From positions 248,001 through 312,000 of the forward strand of contig JACZYG010000001.1 in NCBI GenBank assembly GCA_022571215.1: a stretch of DNA of 64,000 nucleotides, written 5' to 3'. This DNA is from Fidelibacterota bacterium. GTDB lineage: Bacteria; Fidelibacterota; SORT01. The translations under genes were made by a program, and so were the position numbers. Positions within the stretch are counted from its first letter, which is position 1. Each line of letters begins with the position of its first letter. Below the pieces are notes generated by a model. It was not told where the DNA came from, searched no databases, and saw only the letters and a program-made list of their open reading frames with translations. Below are positions 15,579-23,978 of this stretch, piece by piece.

Positions 15579-17105
15579 TTAAAACGAGTACGCAAGACCA
15601 GCTACAAACGCTGATTCCTCTAAACTCCAAACTCCCGGAATGTTAGTACGCTCTGTTGGATCTCCGTCTACAAGCGCCACCGCATTTATTATTCTATCGT
15701 CTACAAACATTGTTTGAGCCGCAAGATCAATTGATATGCTGCCCATGTTTATTCCGAAGCCTGCAAAAACAGAATTTTTAGTTCCAAGGTCCGGTATAAA
15801 AGCGCTAAGTGTCTCATCGGGGATTGGGGAGCCGTCGGACGCAAAACCGAAACGCAAGAACGCTTGCCTCTCATCGCTGTCCATAATTAAATATTCCAAC
15901 CCGACCATATATTTATTTACATCATCCCAATGTTCCACAAGTTTTGTCACATCGTTTGTGCCGTCACCATCAAAGTCTTTATTTATGTTTATAGGAATTT
16001 CATACCATGCCGACCATTGTGTAAACATATAATCCGCTGAAATCAGTAATTTTTCGCTTAGCTGATATCCTATTCCAACGCCGAATTCTAATGGAAGCGG
16101 AAGTGTTGTGGTCACAACATCCGATGAATTTTTGATCGATGCTCCGGAATACGCAAATAACGCGCTTCCGTATAAAGCTTTCGTTGCCGCATCAAGGGTT
16201 TCATCCTCAAGCAGCCCGCCGATAAAATTAATCTTATCCTGGTTGTAAGGAAAATATGTTGTTGCGATAACGTCGCCATCAAAATCAATATCACCGAACC
16301 ATTGTACGTCAACACCGATTGACAGTTTTTCCGATGCCTCAAACATAACGCCAAAGTTTAAACCGAATCCTGTTCCCGATCCTTCCAAAAACGTATCGGT
16401 TATCCAATACGGATATTGATATGTGCCAAACACCGTTCCCAGTGTGGAATTATCACTGAATGATGGTTGGCGGAAGCTTATGTCCGCCTTCGTAAAGAAT
16501 AATCCAAGCCCTAAGGATAGTTTCTCTGATACCTCAATTGCCACCGTCGGCTGAAATGCTATGATCGCAATATCGCTAACCGTATCAAATTCGGGATATT
16601 CGGAAGCCTTTAAATTGCCGTAATTATTGACTTGCGCCAAATTAAATAGGTTCCATTCTGTTCCTAATCCGAATGGGACAGAGAGGGAAAATCCATAGGC
16701 GATCTTTGAACCCTCGGCGCGGTATCCGAACGCAAAAGATGGTATTATGTGTGTTTTTTCTATCAAAGATGTGGCGCTGGTGGTATAGCCGTTGTTCAAA
16801 CCATATAAACCGCCGAGAGTCGGGTCCGGATTAAAAACATCCGGCGTGAGGTTCTTTGGTGTTAGTGTCGCTACGGGTACTACTCCAACCGCCCCAAATC
16901 CAATTTGGAAGCCATTTAACCGCATCATACCGGCAGGGTTCCAATATGCGGCGCTGAAATCATTCGCAACCCCCCTAAAAGCGCCTCCAAGTGAGAATGC
17001 CCTCGTGCCGACTAATTTTAAGCCTAAACCGCTTGCGCTCAATTCCGTAAACGGTATAATAAGAAAAAGGCTCATAATACATAATTTGATTTTCTGATTC
17101 ATCAT
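15579..17105 (-). CDS. OmpP1/FadL-family outer-membrane transporter
   Basis: The start is ATG 17105 (MMNQKIK), behind an AAGGAGA ribosome binding site with a 5-base spacer; the ORF track's longer start at 17144 is not supported. The 508-residue product has a signal peptide, then SGLGLKLVGTRAFSLGGAFRGVANDFSAAYWNPAGM, the N-terminal hatch signature of FadL/TodX proteins with the conserved NPAG. The rest is a long barrel of amphipathic strands ending in an aromatic residue (AGLAYSF). Such proteins carry hydrophobic compounds across the outer membrane. The adjacent esterase lipoprotein suggests a shared lipid- or ester-related substrate. A divergent 214-base gap separates it from the MOT1 transporter gene. 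Confidence 0.88.
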   Translation of the reverse strand: MMNQKIKLCIMSLFLIIPFTELSASGLGLKLVGTRAFSLGGAFRGVANDFSAAYWNPAGMMRLNGFQIGFGAVGVVPVATLTPKNLTPDVFNPDPTLGGLYGLNNGYTTSATSLIEKTHIIPSFAFGYRAEGSKIAYGFSLSVPFGLGTEWNLFNLAQVNNYGNLKASEYPEFDTVSDIAIIAFQPTVAIEVSEKLSLGLGLFFTKADISFRQPSFSDNSTLGTVFGTYQYPYWITDTFLEGSGTGFGLNFGVMFEASEKLSIGVDVQWFGDIDFDGDVIATTYFPYNQDKINFIGGLLEDETLDAATKALYGSALFAYSGASIKNSSDVVTTTLPLPLEFGVGIGYQLSEKLLISADYMFTQWSAWYEIPININKDFDGDGTNDVTKLVEHWDDVNKYMVGLEYLIMDSDERQAFLRFGFASDGSPIPDETLSAFIPDLGTKNSVFAGFGINMGSISIDLAAQTMFVDDRIINAVALVDGDPTERTNIPGVWSLEESAFVAGLAYSF

Positions 17106-17319
17106 TTTTATCTCCTTAATAATAGCGAGTGCATAAACAAACAAGAGTATGCCCCCAATATTCTATAAGTTTCATTAATTTATATCAAACGAATTAGATT
17201 AGAATTTATATAATCTCACAATACTAAGTCAACTATTTTTGTTTTTTATTTGATTTCTTGAAATAAGCCGAATATCAATGTAAATTCTCAGTGTTGCCGA
17301 AAATTAACATTAGAATCAT

Positions 17320-18486
17320 TTGCCATTGAACTTATTTAGTCTCAATAAAATACGAGAAATTTTATCGGTTGCTCGATTTGACCGACAAGAACTTTCCGGT
17401 TCTCTTGGAGATTTGGGTACTTTCTTGCCGTTAATTCTCGGTCTGTCTGCCGTCGCCGGCTTATCGTTTCCCGCGATGCTTTTTTGGGCGGGGGCTGCGA
17501 ATATAGCCACAGGACTGACATTCGCCATTCCCATGCCTGTTCAGCCGATGAAAGCTATTGCTGCGGTCGCGCTATCTGAGGGGATGAGCAGTGGAGAGGT
17601 TTATGCCTCCGGATTGATAATGGCTCTCTTCATGTTGTTAGTTTGGTCAACTAATTTCACCAAATATCTCGATAAAATCATGCCTAAAATTGTAGTAAGG
17701 GGAATACAATTCACTATCGGTTTAAAATTGTTCATTAAGGGCGCCCAAATGATTTATCTGAAGGAGTTTATTGCTCTCGACAGCATTATAGTCGGACTCA
17801 TCGGAATCGGCTTTACCCTGTTGTTTTACAAAAGTAATAAGGTTCCAATGGCGCTAATCTTGTTCGTTGCTGGTATTGCAATAACCTTATTTGCCGATCG
17901 AGCGCTCTTACTTTCTCTGAGTTTTCAGCCCTACATTCCCGATATGATTAGCATCGGTTTTGACAGTTTCCGCGGCGGATTTATCAAGGGAGCCATTCCT
18001 CAACTTCCACTGACCCTGCTCAATTCGGTCATTGCCGTATCAGCCCTTTCTTACAGCCTATTCCCGAAACATGGAGCGGCAACCAGAAAGATTTCTCTGA
18101 GCGTTGGACTGATGAATCTGACCTGTTTATTCGGAGCAATGCCGATGTGCCACGGATCGGGTGGTCTCGCTGCCCAAAGCAGATTCGGAGCAAAAACGAA
18201 TGGGAGTATTCTTTTATTGGGAACCGGAAAGCTGTTGGCAGCAATCATTTTTGGCTCATCCTTGCTTCCAATTGTCTCCGCCTTTCCCGAAAGTCTATTA
18301 GGCGTGCTGCTTATAATCGCAGGATTGGAGCTTATTTTAACAGTGAAAAATGTCCGGGGCTATTTCAACATAATCATCGTTTTAGTAATAGCTACTATTA
18401 CCATTATTGGTTCGTCCTTGACGATAGGTTTTTCGGTCGGCGTAATTCTTTATTTAATAGGAAGAACCAAATTTTTTAGAAAATAG
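17320..18486 (+). CDS. MOT1-type molybdate/sulfate transporter
   Basis: The 388-residue product is an integral membrane protein with about ten helices. LSGSLGDLGTFLPLILGLS near residue 25 and GAMPMCHGSGGLAAQSRFGA near residue 270 are the two hallmark motifs of the MOT1 family, distant relatives of SulP sulfate permeases that carry molybdate in plants and are annotated as sulfate/molybdate transporters in bacteria. PMPVQPMKAIAAVAL is a third typical stretch. No molybdenum cofactor gene lies nearby to fix the substrate. The start is uncertain: TTG 17320 is used because no ATG precedes the first motif. A strong terminator follows. Confidence 0.85.
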   Translation: MPLNLFSLNKIREILSVARFDRQELSGSLGDLGTFLPLILGLSAVAGLSFPAMLFWAGAANIATGLTFAIPMPVQPMKAIAAVALSEGMSSGEVYASGLIMALFMLLVWSTNFTKYLDKIMPKIVVRGIQFTIGLKLFIKGAQMIYLKEFIALDSIIVGLIGIGFTLLFYKSNKVPMALILFVAGIAITLFADRALLLSLSFQPYIPDMISIGFDSFRGGFIKGAIPQLPLTLLNSVIAVSALSYSLFPKHGAATRKISLSVGLMNLTCLFGAMPMCHGSGGLAAQSRFGAKTNGSILLLGTGKLLAAIIFGSSLLPIVSAFPESLLGVLLIIAGLELILTVKNVRGYFNIIIVLVIATITIIGSSLTIGFSVGVILYLIGRTKFFRK

Positions 18487-18515
18487 ATTAAAGATAGTTG
18501 TAGTTCATTATTATT

Positions 18516-18545
18516 AAGGGTTCACGTTAAAAAACGTGAACCCTT
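18516..18545 (+). terminator. Bidirectional terminator between convergent genes
   Basis: AAGGGTTCACGTT (18516-18528) and AACGTGAACCCTT (18533-18545) form a perfect 13-bp stem with an AAAA loop. The stem is followed by ATTTTTAT on the plus strand and preceded by AATAATAATG, giving a T-rich minus-strand tail. It can end both the MOT1 gene and the S8 peptidase gene. Confidence 0.9.
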
Positions 18546-18568
18546 ATTTTTATAACTAAATTATGTTT

Positions 18569-19753
18569 CTAATGAAACGCGATAGGATCCGGATTTCCGT
18601 CCTGGTCCTTGCACGCAAAACCATCCGTTAATACGGCTCCCAATAATAACAAGCCCGCAACATGCGGCGCGGCCATTGACGTACCGCTGAATGTTGTCGT
18701 TCCACCACTCTTTTTAGTCGAAAGTATACCTACGCCCGGCGCCGCGTATTCGATCGGCGGATTACCCCAGTTGCTCCAGGACGGCATACAATCGTCCTGC
18801 CCTATCGCCGAAACTGTCCATACGTTCGGATACTCAACTCTCGCCGGAGAATAATCATCGGCGTCAGCTCCGCTGTTACCTGCTGCGAGTGAAAATTTCA
18901 CCCCGGCATCCGCTGCATTACGTACTGCTGCGTCTAATGCGTTTGACGGCGGTCCTCCGAGGCTCAGGTTTGCAACATCCCCGACTGTTGCATATTCGGC
19001 TACATAATCAACGCCCGCTATAACCCATGAATACGCGCCTGAACCTGCGTTGTCTAATACCCTTACGGCTACAAGACTTGCGTTTGCAGCAACTCCAACA
19101 ACATCTATCGAGTTGTTAATAGCAGCAATAGTGCCCGCAACGTGAGTTCCGTGACCGTGACCGTCTTTTGGAGAGTCCTTGCCGCGAGGAACAAAATTTG
19201 CGCTTCTTCCCTCATCCACGTTCAAATCTTTGTGCCCAAGATCAATCCCCGTGTCGATCACCCACGCCGTATTGCCGGTTCCGTTACCCGAACCACCCAC
19301 TCTTGTAATACCCCACGGAATTTGTTGTGGTTCCGGGTCTGACGTTTTCTTTCCCTTTCCTTCCGGCTTTCCCAACGTGATTATCCTGTCTTGCTCAACA
19401 ATTATTACTCGGCTGTCGAGTCTTAACTTAGATGCCTCAACCTCTGAAAGTTCTGCCGTAAATCCGGTAAGAGCGTGTGTGTATATTAGACCAATAGCAT
19501 CGCGGGAAATACCATTTTCTTGAAGAATCCCGGCTGCTAAGGAGCCGACCTCAATAGCCGATTTCCCGAGAGTAAAATGCTTTTTATCCATTACGATTAT
19601 ATATTGACCCTCAATGGGGGTGCCGCTCTCAGGTGCTTGCTCTAAAACAGCTGATTCATAAATAATAGAATCGATCGGTCCTGACGAATAATCGCAACCG
19701 ACAAATGCCAACAGCGACAATAATATGACTGATACAATAATTCTCTTATACAT
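18569..19753 (-). CDS. Subtilisin-like (S8) serine protease lipoprotein
   Basis: The ATG at 19753 (MYKRIIVSVIL) with an AAGGAAG ribosome binding site is preferred over the ORF-track start at 19828. The 394-residue product has a lipobox FVGC (Cys20). An inhibitor-I9-type propeptide follows (QYIIVMDKKHF to VIIVEQDRII, residues 50-126). The catalytic domain has Asp167 in VIDTGID, His201 in GHGTHVAG, the oxyanion Asn in AAGNSG and Ser359 in SGTSMAAPH, so the triad is complete. It is therefore an exported protease anchored by lipid and matured by propeptide removal. It is transcribed away from the M2 peptidase gene. Confidence 0.93.
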   Translation of the reverse strand: MYKRIIVSVILLSLLAFVGCDYSSGPIDSIIYESAVLEQAPESGTPIEGQYIIVMDKKHFTLGKSAIEVGSLAAGILQENGISRDAIGLIYTHALTGFTAELSEVEASKLRLDSRVIIVEQDRIITLGKPEGKGKKTSDPEPQQIPWGITRVGGSGNGTGNTAWVIDTGIDLGHKDLNVDEGRSANFVPRGKDSPKDGHGHGTHVAGTIAAINNSIDVVGVAANASLVAVRVLDNAGSGAYSWVIAGVDYVAEYATVGDVANLSLGGPPSNALDAAVRNAADAGVKFSLAAGNSGADADDYSPARVEYPNVWTVSAIGQDDCMPSWSNWGNPPIEYAAPGVGILSTKKSGGTTTFSGTSMAAPHVAGLLLLGAVLTDGFACKDQDGNPDPIAFH

Positions 19754-20022
19754 AAGTGGCTTCCTTATAGTTAACATAAAATTCGATGTTATAGTTTCCG
19801 TCTCTCCGTTGTGCAATGAATCTGACATATAATATACTATCGCTCTTATTCAGAATAGGTTTAATCCGATTTAGTTCCAACATACGGCAATATCAAGATT
19901 TTTTTGGACATATCAGCCCGGACAATGAAATAAACCGTTGAAATTATAGTCAGCGGGAAGTAAATTCATCCGCTCTAACAATTTGAAAATAATGATTATA
20001 TAAACCCTAAGAAGGAATCGCA

Positions 20023-21843
20023 ATGAAAAATATATTTCTACTTGTCGCCCTCCCATTAATCACTATCTCCTGCACTGGCGGTAATACGGCTGACCGTTCC
20101 ACCAAGCCTTCATCCATTATTGCCGAGGCTCAGGCATATATCGATTCATACACGGAAACATTATTAGTTCTTTATTATGAAGCCGCAGAGGCAGAATGGC
20201 AATCAAATACGATGATAATTGAAGGAGACACTGTCGCCTCCCATAGAACCAATATGGCGAACGAAAAAATGGCGAGCTTTACCGGAAGCATCGAAAATAT
20301 TGAACGCGCCAGTAATTTTCTAAAGAGAAAAGATGAGCTTGAACCGCTGCAGGTTAAGCAAATTGAGGGAATTCTCTACAGCGCGGCGAATTCCCCTCAG
20401 ACGGTGCCCGAGCTTGTGAAAAAAAGAATTGCGGCTCAGACGGCTCAAGTCGAAGCTTTGTACGGTTTTGACTTCAAGATTGATGGCGAGTCCGTAACCA
20501 CAAATCAAATAGACGAGACTCTAAGAACTTCCACGGATTTGGAAGAGAGGCTTGCTGCATGGTCATCTTCAAAAGAGGTGGGTGTCGAGCTTAGGGATGG
20601 CTTAACCAATCTCATCTCTTTAAGGAACTCTACCGTACAGGCGCTTGGATATGACGACTATTTTCAGTATCAGGTCAGCGACTATGATATGACAGTTGAA
20701 GAGATGACCGATCTGATGAATAAATTTAACAGGGAGCTCAGACCCCTGTACAGAGAGCTTCACACCTATTGGAGATACGAATTAGCTGAAAAATACGGTC
20801 AGCCTGTTCCGGAAATGCTTCCCGCTCACTGGCTCCCCAACAGGTGGGGGCAGGATTGGACTGCGCTTGTTACCGTTGAAGGCTTGGACCTGACAGCCGC
20901 GCTTGCCGATAAAGACGCGGAATGGGTAGTTAAACAAGCAGAAAGTTTTTTCGTCAGCCTTGGATATGATACCCTGCCAGCAAGTTTTTACGAAAAATCT
21001 TCTCTTTATCCGCTTCCCGAAGATGCAACCTACAAAAAAAATAACCATGCTTCCGCATGGCACTTAGATCTTAAAAACGATATACGGTCGCTTATGAGTG
21101 TTGAGCCTAACCCCTCTTGGTATGAAACGACGCACCATGAACTTGGACATATTTATTATTATATGGCATACACAAATGAAAATGTTCCTCCGCTTCTCAG
21201 GAGCGGGGCGAACAGGGGCTACCATGAAGCGATTGGCAGTCTCATAGGTTTAGCCTCGATGCAGAAACCGTTTGTGGAAGCAATTGGTCTTCTGCCGGAA
21301 GGTGGTAAGATAGACGAAATTGAGGCGTTAATGTATGAGGCTCTTAATTATGTAATATTTATCCCATGGTCTTGTGGCGTAATGACCATGTTCGAAAAAG
21401 GTATATACGATGGCGAAATCACGCCCGGGAACTACAATGCCAAATGGTGGGAGATCAAGCTCAAGTATCAGGGGATCGTGCCGCCGGGCAAGAGGGGAGA
21501 AGAGTATAACGATGCCGCATCTAAAACCCATATAAACAATGATGCCGCTCAATATTATGATTATGCCATTTCGAATATGCTGCTCTTTCAGCTACACAAT
21601 CACATTGCGAAAAATATCTTGTACCAAGACCCTCATGCCACTAATTACTTCGGGAGCAAAGAGGTGGGTAGTTTTCTTTGGTCGATTCTCGAACAGGGCG
21701 CAAGCGGCGACTGGCGCGCGCTCCTCCGGGAGAAAACAGGTAGCGATCTTTCAGCTGCTGCCATGCTCGAATACTTTCAACCTCTAATGGCATGGTTGCA
21801 AGAAAAGAACGAGGGCAGAATTCACACGCTTGAAGAGATATAA
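20023..21843 (+). CDS. M2-family peptidyl-dipeptidase (ACE-like) lipoprotein
   Basis: The 606-residue product starts with a signal peptide and probable lipobox TISCTGG. The metal site HHELGH lies near residue 370, and EAIGSLIGLAS about 25-30 residues later supplies the third zinc ligand, the order found in angiotensin-converting-enzyme-type M2 peptidases. WYETTHHELGHIYYYM is the family signature. Bacterial members remove C-terminal dipeptides from oligopeptides in the envelope. The length matches a single-domain enzyme. An AAGGAA ribosome binding site precedes the ATG. Together with the divergent S8 protease it suggests extracellular or periplasmic peptide use. metF follows after 17 bases and may share the transcript. 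Confidence 0.93.
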   Translation: MKNIFLLVALPLITISCTGGNTADRSTKPSSIIAEAQAYIDSYTETLLVLYYEAAEAEWQSNTMIIEGDTVASHRTNMANEKMASFTGSIENIERASNFLKRKDELEPLQVKQIEGILYSAANSPQTVPELVKKRIAAQTAQVEALYGFDFKIDGESVTTNQIDETLRTSTDLEERLAAWSSSKEVGVELRDGLTNLISLRNSTVQALGYDDYFQYQVSDYDMTVEEMTDLMNKFNRELRPLYRELHTYWRYELAEKYGQPVPEMLPAHWLPNRWGQDWTALVTVEGLDLTAALADKDAEWVVKQAESFFVSLGYDTLPASFYEKSSLYPLPEDATYKKNNHASAWHLDLKNDIRSLMSVEPNPSWYETTHHELGHIYYYMAYTNENVPPLLRSGANRGYHEAIGSLIGLASMQKPFVEAIGLLPEGGKIDEIEALMYEALNYVIFIPWSCGVMTMFEKGIYDGEITPGNYNAKWWEIKLKYQGIVPPGKRGEEYNDAASKTHINNDAAQYYDYAISNMLLFQLHNHIAKNILYQDPHATNYFGSKEVGSFLWSILEQGASGDWRALLREKTGSDLSAAAMLEYFQPLMAWLQEKNEGRIHTLEEI

Positions 21844-21860
21844 TTATTAAGACCGTTTAG

Positions 21861-22727
21861 TTGAAGATTTCTGATTTATACCGGGAAAATGATAATGCGG
21901 TAATATCATGTGAGTTTTTTGCTCCAAAGTCCGAGAAGGGATTTCAAAATCTTTATAAAGTTTTTGAGCAGCTAAAACAAGCATTGCCTGCATTTTACTC
22001 CGTAACATACGGTGCGGGTGGTGGCACGGCTCGTCCAACCCTCGAACTCGTATGCAAAATTCAGGATGAATTCGGCATAACGTCAATGCCTCACCTTACC
22101 TGTGTCAATCATTCAAAAGAATATCTTTTAGACTATATCCATGAGTTGAAAGACAATGGAATAAATAATATTCTAGCTCTAAGAGGCGACATGCCCGGTG
22201 GTGGGAGCTATATTTCACACACGGAGGAGTTAAGATTTGCCTCAGATGTTGTTGGTCTTGTCTCAGAGCTGAACCATTTCTGCATCGGTGTAGCCGCGCA
22301 TCCCGAGGGACATCCCGATTCGGTCTCTCTCGAAGAAGATATAAAAAATCTTAAGATTAAGCTGGACGCGGGGGCAGATTTCGCGATTACGCAGTTTTTT
22401 TTCGATAACGAATTCTATTTTAAGTTTGTTGAAATGGCGCGAAACGGAGGTATTGACAAGCCGATTATACCGGGAATAATACCTTTTATTAATGCCAATC
22501 ACGTCATGAAATTTGCGAAAATGAACGGCACGCATATTCCTGATGCCCTAAAAAAACAAATGGTTGAAATCGGTGACGACCGAAAGATGGCGGTGGAGCT
22601 GGCGACGAATCAAGCTGTCAGGCAGTGCCGCGATCTTCTTGATAGGGGGGTTCCCGGCATCCATTTTTTCACTCTTAACAATTCAAAACCAACGTTATCC
22701 GTTCTGCAAAGATTGGGGATTATATGA
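21861..22727 (+). CDS. metF: 5,10-methylenetetrahydrofolate reductase
   Basis: The 288-residue product is a TIM-barrel flavoprotein that reduces methylenetetrahydrofolate to 5-methyltetrahydrofolate for methionine synthesis. VISCEFFAPKSEKGFQNLY near the N-terminus holds the catalytic Glu. SVTYGAGGGTARPTLEL, ALRGDMPGGG, GVAAHPEGHPDS and DFAITQFFFDNE are all MetF motifs. Length is normal for the bacterial enzyme. The only suitable start is TTG 21861, with no strong ribosome binding site, so translation may depend on the upstream M2 peptidase gene. No methionine riboswitch is seen. Confidence 0.95.
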   Translation: MKISDLYRENDNAVISCEFFAPKSEKGFQNLYKVFEQLKQALPAFYSVTYGAGGGTARPTLELVCKIQDEFGITSMPHLTCVNHSKEYLLDYIHELKDNGINNILALRGDMPGGGSYISHTEELRFASDVVGLVSELNHFCIGVAAHPEGHPDSVSLEEDIKNLKIKLDAGADFAITQFFFDNEFYFKFVEMARNGGIDKPIIPGIIPFINANHVMKFAKMNGTHIPDALKKQMVEIGDDRKMAVELATNQAVRQCRDLLDRGVPGIHFFTLNNSKPTLSVLQRLGII

Positions 22728-22840
22728 TCTGTTTTCCAATAATCGTTTCACTCTTTCTAATTTACTTATTAGTTGACATCTCGGACGATTCAATATTAAT
22801 ATCAAATATCATCATCGAAAAAAATTAATGGTTGCTACCT

Positions 22841-23833
22841 ATGGTAATGGGAGATAAGACGGAAAACAATTCAAAGGCGATTCTTTCAGAATCCTTGAAG
22901 GACTATCAGGGCTATTTTGAAATTGATTCTCGCAAGAATACATCCTCCGCATTCACTGCCGGAGCTCAAAATAAATTGTCACCAATTTCCATTTATGCCG
23001 AACAGATTGCAACTCGCTTTGGCAAGGTAGGACGAGTTGATTATCTAAAAATATTTGCTGAAATGAAAAATTATGTGAATAATTTTTCAGAGAAATTCAA
23101 GCTAAGTAATTTAGACACTGAATTTTTTACCACGCGATTTCTTTCAATCGAGGAATCTAATAAAATTTCTGACATAGAATTAGACCTTTTATCGAAACTT
23201 GATGAAATCTTGATTTCAATTCAAAAAGAGAGTAATCATGAATTTTTACAAGAAGTTGAAGCCTCAATTCCCGAATTGAGGCGGAAATTTGATAGAACAA
23301 CCGCGCTTTTTGAAGAAAGAGCCGCCTTAATTAAGGAATATTCTGAACGACACAAAATTATTACTACTTCTATAAATGAGATTGACAGTCGGCTTAAAAA
23401 TATGGACAATAGCGCTTCAATTTCAGATATTATCAATACTATTGAAAAGAAACACGAGGATCTTCCTGCAATCTACGTTGCTTTGATGGAACTGTTTTCT
23501 ACCCATCTTCCCTCTTATAAAAACCTGACTGAGCAGTCTGATGAGTTTGAAACGGCTGTGGAATATTATAGCGAATTTATCCGAATAATTAATAACGCAA
23601 AGATTGCTTTTTCAAAGAACACATTGCTTTCATCTGACAAAGACAAGGTTCGGGATATTAGTAAATCGTCAGAAGATCTTTCTGAAACCCTCAGCGCGCT
23701 GAAAAATAAAAGAGCCGATACAGACCTGGCTGAAGAATCCAGGCGAAAACGCTTTAAGCTTGTTCGAACGTTTTTATTTATTGTGGGTGTTCTATCGGTA
23801 GGAGCGGGTGCCGCTTATTACTTCTTAAAATAG
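22841..23833 (+). CDS. Coiled-coil protein with C-terminal membrane anchor, unknown function
   Basis: I do not recognise this gene. From ATG 22841 (22847 is also possible; the ORF track uses a TTG at 22832) the product has about 330 residues. It is mostly charged and helical, with long coiled-coil stretches (ELRRKFDRTTALFEERAAL, SLSETLSALKNKRAD-like heptads). A single hydrophobic helix near the end (LFIVGVLSVGAGAAYYF) is preceded by RRKRFKL, so it looks tail-anchored with the bulk in the cytoplasm. Composition is richer in Asn, Ser and Lys than its neighbours. It stands alone between metF and the gyrA region. Confidence 0.6.
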   Translation: MVMGDKTENNSKAILSESLKDYQGYFEIDSRKNTSSAFTAGAQNKLSPISIYAEQIATRFGKVGRVDYLKIFAEMKNYVNNFSEKFKLSNLDTEFFTTRFLSIEESNKISDIELDLLSKLDEILISIQKESNHEFLQEVEASIPELRRKFDRTTALFEERAALIKEYSERHKIITTSINEIDSRLKNMDNSASISDIINTIEKKHEDLPAIYVALMELFSTHLPSYKNLTEQSDEFETAVEYYSEFIRIINNAKIAFSKNTLLSSDKDKVRDISKSSEDLSETLSALKNKRADTDLAEESRRKRFKLVRTFLFIVGVLSVGAGAAYYFLK

Positions 23834-23857
23834 TTTCTTCAATTTATCTATGTCTTA

Positions 23858-23944
23858 TTAATGCTTCTCCGCAAAGGCGCCATGAGTTTCGAGCATAAAT
23901 TTTAGCCACCGATCATACAGTGCGGCGTTATTTTCTTCGGTCAC
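23858..23944 (-). CDS. Possible 28-residue small protein downstream of gyrA
   Basis: A GTG at 23944 with an AAGGGA ribosome binding site five bases upstream opens a 28-codon frame ending at 23858. It reads about VTEENNAALYDRWLKFMLETH then GAFAEKH. It lies 34 bases after gyrA on the same strand and is too short for the ORF track. It could be a real small gene or the start of a decayed one; no family is recognised. Confidence 0.3.
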   Translation of the reverse strand: MTEENNAALYDRWLKFMLETHGAFAEKH

Positions 23945-23978
23945 GATAGTCCCTTAAATTGGGATGGAGAATTTCAGA

